The translations under genes and the position numbers were made by a program. Of a stretch of DNA of 7,368 bases, positions 5,240-7,368 are shown piece after piece. Numbering within the stretch: position 1 is the first letter of the stretch; each line of letters begins with the position of its first letter. Below the pieces are notes generated by a model that searched no databases, had not been told where the DNA came from, and worked only from the letters and a program-made list of their open reading frames with translations. Source of the stretch: DATDVC01 sp964601125 (GTDB lineage: Bacteria > Patescibacteriota > Minisyncoccia > Phycocordibacterales > WO2-35-19); NCBI GenBank assembly GCA_964601125.1, contig CAZRKB010000024.1, forward strand, positions 1-7,368, given 5' to 3'.

Positions 5240-6235
5240 ATGAAAATACTTAAAATTAAAAAAATAGTAGCATTATCATCATTAATTTTAGTAGCAAGCT
5301 TTTATGGTATAAGTGCTTCTGCTCAGACGAGCCAAGAGACTTCATATAAACTTCTTGCTCCTCTGCCGTGCGTGGGGAATGATTGCGGCCAACTTGCTGA
5401 AGAAACTGTGCTGAGCAAATACTTACCCGGAATTTTCAAACTTGCAGTGGGATTGTCGGCCGCTTTCGCAGTGCTGATGATAGTAGTCGGCGGCTTTCAA
5501 TACATGTCAACCGACGCCTTCCAAGGCAAGAAAGAGGGCTTGGAGAGGGTTCAAAATGCAGTAAAAGGCTTGATTTTGGTGATCGGCGCAGGACTTATCT
5601 TGAGTGAAATTAATCCAGAATTGTTGAAATTAAACTTAAATCTCTCTCCGGTTTCAATATCTGCGCCGACAGGGGGAAGTGGAGGATCGCTCGGTGGAAC
5701 TGGAAATGTAACTCAAAGAGTAGCGGCAACATGCCCAACCTGCGGGAACGTAAGAACAGATTTTCAATATAACATGCCTCAGAGTTACATAAACGGACTA
5801 AGTTGCAGCACTTGCGCACCTATTGCCGGCAACATTCCAATGGGAAGAAATACCAATACTAATGTTTTGCCTGATACAAACACCAGACTAGTTAATCTTT
5901 CTGGGAACCTGCCTTCAAACATGACTTGGTATGTATCGGAAGCATACCCGCCAGTAATACAGCACGCAAACGGATGTCACCAAAGAGGCACTTGTGTAGA
6001 TGTGAGTTTAGGTACAAGCCCAGCTACAGCCGCAAATGTAAATGCTTTTCTAAATGCCTCAAGGAATGCCGGTCTTAGAGCCATATACGAAGTTAGAGAT
6101 AACGGTGCAAAACAACAATTGGTGAATAGTGGGGTACCAGCTTCGTCAATTATGGTTGTATCAACCATCAATGGAAATCATTTTTCAGTTTATAATTGTA
6201 ATTCAGATGCACAAAGCTGTGCTAATTTACCATAA
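5240..6235 (+). CDS. VirB2/TrbC-like pilin domain fused to an M15-peptidase-like domain
   Basis: I chose the ATG at 5240 (331 residues). A TTG at 5234 overlapping the previous stop would add two residues and is less likely. Residues 1-28 form a signal peptide ending ASA before Gln29. Residues about 55-126 resemble a TrbC/VirB2 pilin: helix LPGIFKLAVGLSAAFAVLMIVVGGFQYM at 62-89, a polar loop with KKEGLERVQNAVKG, then a second helix at about 108-122. A Gly/Ser linker (about 143-158) leads to an outside-facing domain. It has two CxxC pairs (165/168 and 189/192), then HQRGTCVD at 247-254, which fits the zinc motif HxxGxxxD of M15 peptidases (His247, Asp254), and a late NHFSVY with a third possible ligand, His314. 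The usual acidic residue three before that His is Asn311, so catalysis is doubtful. It may bind or cut peptidoglycan near the secretion channel, a role like VirB1's; this is inference. Confidence 0.82.
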   Translation: MKILKIKKIVALSSLILVASFYGISASAQTSQETSYKLLAPLPCVGNDCGQLAEETVLSKYLPGIFKLAVGLSAAFAVLMIVVGGFQYMSTDAFQGKKEGLERVQNAVKGLILVIGAGLILSEINPELLKLNLNLSPVSISAPTGGSGGSLGGTGNVTQRVAATCPTCGNVRTDFQYNMPQSYINGLSCSTCAPIAGNIPMGRNTNTNVLPDTNTRLVNLSGNLPSNMTWYVSEAYPPVIQHANGCHQRGTCVDVSLGTSPATAANVNAFLNASRNAGLRAIYEVRDNGAKQQLVNSGVPASSIMVVSTINGNHFSVYNCNSDAQSCANLP

Positions 6236-7368
6236 ATGAACAAAAATATATTACTTACAATAGGAATAGTAGTGATAGTGGGAGCGGCTTTGGTTTTGGT
6301 TTTTTGGGAAAAAGGACAACGTGGAGCAGAAGAAAATAGCGGATTTTCATTTGGAGACTTCTTGCCATTTGGCAGGAGTGACAACTTTGAACCAAACCCC
6401 TCCCAAGATAGCGGTACAGGGGCAGAAACTGAATCATCTCAAAATATTGGCGAGGCACCTAGATTGAGGAAAATTTCGAAGGAACCGGTAGCGGGAGCTG
6501 TAGCTTTTAACCAAGGCTCAACTACAATAATACGATTTGTAGAAAAAGGTACAGGCAATGTTTATGAGGCAAACTCTTTGGATAATTCAATAAAGAGACT
6601 TACAAACACAACCATACCTAAAATAGTAAGGGCTTTTTGGCTACCAAATGGCTCTGGTTTTTTGGCTCAAACACTGGTTGCAGAAACTGAAGTTATAGAA
6701 ACAAGTTTTGTAAAACTTACCACAAACACAGCCACCTCGAGCGAGGAGTCGACTCCCTTTGCTACGACTATAGCCAAACTGCCGACAGGCATAAAAGAGC
6801 TCTCGGTAAAACCTGATAGCAAAAAGATTTTTTACTACACTATAGACGGCGCGGTTTCGCGCTGGTTCACTTCAAACCCAGATGGAACCGAGGCGATAGA
6901 AATAACTTCGCACCCCATCACAGAATGGAGTGTTGTTTGGGTTTCTGGAGATGTTGTGGAAATGCAAACAAAAAGAAGTGGGGAAGCGGCTAGCTACAGC
7001 TACTCTTTAAACACCAAAACAAAAAATTTGGTATCCAAAACGGACGATAGCCTTAGGCTAGCTGCCCAAGCCAGAACTCTAGCTGAAAAATGTGTCTGGG
7101 AAACAGGTGAGAAAAAGATCGCCTACTGCGCAATACCAAAACAAATTCCTCAGGGAAGTCCCGATAGTTGGTATATGGGCACCGCATCAACCGAAGATTC
7201 CATAGAAAAAATTGATGCTGAAAATACTGTCTTCTACAGAATCGCTGATCTTTCTAATCTTTCTGATGAAAAAATTGATGTTGTCGATATCGCACTCTCC
7301 CCTGACCAGAGCCACCTAATTTTCCGCAATAAAATCGATGGCTACTTGTGGGCATTGAAAATTGAGGA
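6236..7368 (+). CDS. Membrane-anchored beta-propeller-like protein (3' truncated)
   Basis: This frame is open for 377 codons to the window edge. The ATG directly abuts the TAA of the pilin-like gene. Residues 5-24 are a single N-terminal membrane helix (ILLTIGIVVIVGAALVLVFW), followed by a polar, disordered linker (25-80) rich in Ser, Glu and Gly. From about 82 the protein is made of short beta-rich repeats of WD40/TolB type: VAGAVAFNQGSTTIIRFV with GNVYEAN, FWLPNGSGFLAQT, LSVKPDSKKIFYYTI, SVVWVSGDVVEMQT and DIALSPDQSHLIFRNKIDG with LWALKIE. Cys286 and Cys298 flank VWETGEKKIAY and could form a disulphide outside the cell. No enzyme motif is seen. The last visible residues resemble the final strand of a propeller, so the stop is probably close. 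Position suggests an accessory or scaffold protein of the secretion system; the role is unproven. Confidence 0.78.
   Translation, partial: MNKNILLTIGIVVIVGAALVLVFWEKGQRGAEENSGFSFGDFLPFGRSDNFEPNPSQDSGTGAETESSQNIGEAPRLRKISKEPVAGAVAFNQGSTTIIRFVEKGTGNVYEANSLDNSIKRLTNTTIPKIVRAFWLPNGSGFLAQTLVAETEVIETSFVKLTTNTATSSEESTPFATTIAKLPTGIKELSVKPDSKKIFYYTIDGAVSRWFTSNPDGTEAIEITSHPITEWSVVWVSGDVVEMQTKRSGEAASYSYSLNTKTKNLVSKTDDSLRLAAQARTLAEKCVWETGEKKIAYCAIPKQIPQGSPDSWYMGTASTEDSIEKIDAENTVFYRIADLSNLSDEKIDVVDIALSPDQSHLIFRNKIDGYLWALKIE

Overview
The window looks like a piece of a Patescibacteria (Candidate Phyla Radiation) genome, probably from the Parcubacteria side. This is inferred from the gene set and style: a PrgI-family protein, a separate TraC-like protein and a VirB4 ATPase, all on the + strand, followed by small exported or membrane proteins of types common in these genomes. 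The sequence is AT-rich, spacing is very tight, and no start in the window has a clear Shine-Dalgarno sequence. TGA and TAA both act as stops, so ordinary code 11 fits. A run of 100 N (3752-3851) marks a scaffold join of unknown true length. The ends of two genes lie at the window edges.

Layout. Positions 3-356 hold the C-terminal tail of an unrecognised protein. Positions 353-785 hold a compact unit: a four-helix-bundle (23S rRNA intervening-sequence/S23-type) protein gene whose first and last codons lie inside inverted arrays of a 7-bp repeat. Then come the PrgI-like membrane protein (786-1214), a gene-less 129-bp spacer filled by a second, internally deleted copy of the repeat unit (1248-1341), the TraC-like protein (1344-1970) and the VirB4 ATPase (1973 into the N gap). 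Beyond the gap are a small multi-pass membrane protein (3854-4234), a secreted protein with three Ig/PKD-like segments (4236-5237), a VirB2/TrbC-like pilin fused to an M15-peptidase-like domain (5240-6235) and a membrane-anchored beta-propeller-like protein running off the end (6236-7368).

How the parts fit. From 1344 onward, genes are separated by 1-2 bases or abut wherever the sequence is continuous, so they probably form one operon for a reduced type IV secretion or conjugation-like machine. VirB4 would power it, PrgI would be a VirB3-like membrane partner, the pilin-like protein would supply a membrane or pilus subunit with a wall-facing domain, and the Ig-like and propeller proteins would be outside-facing accessories.

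The most unusual signal is the heptamer-repeat element. One full copy carries the four-helix-bundle gene. A second keeps both arms but has only 24 bp between them. A third half-copy is read in frame inside the upstream gene. Both two-armed copies end 0-2 bp before the start codon of a secretion gene. This looks like a small mobile or formerly mobile unit with deletion derivatives, resembling in architecture the 23S rRNA intervening sequences that carry the same protein family.
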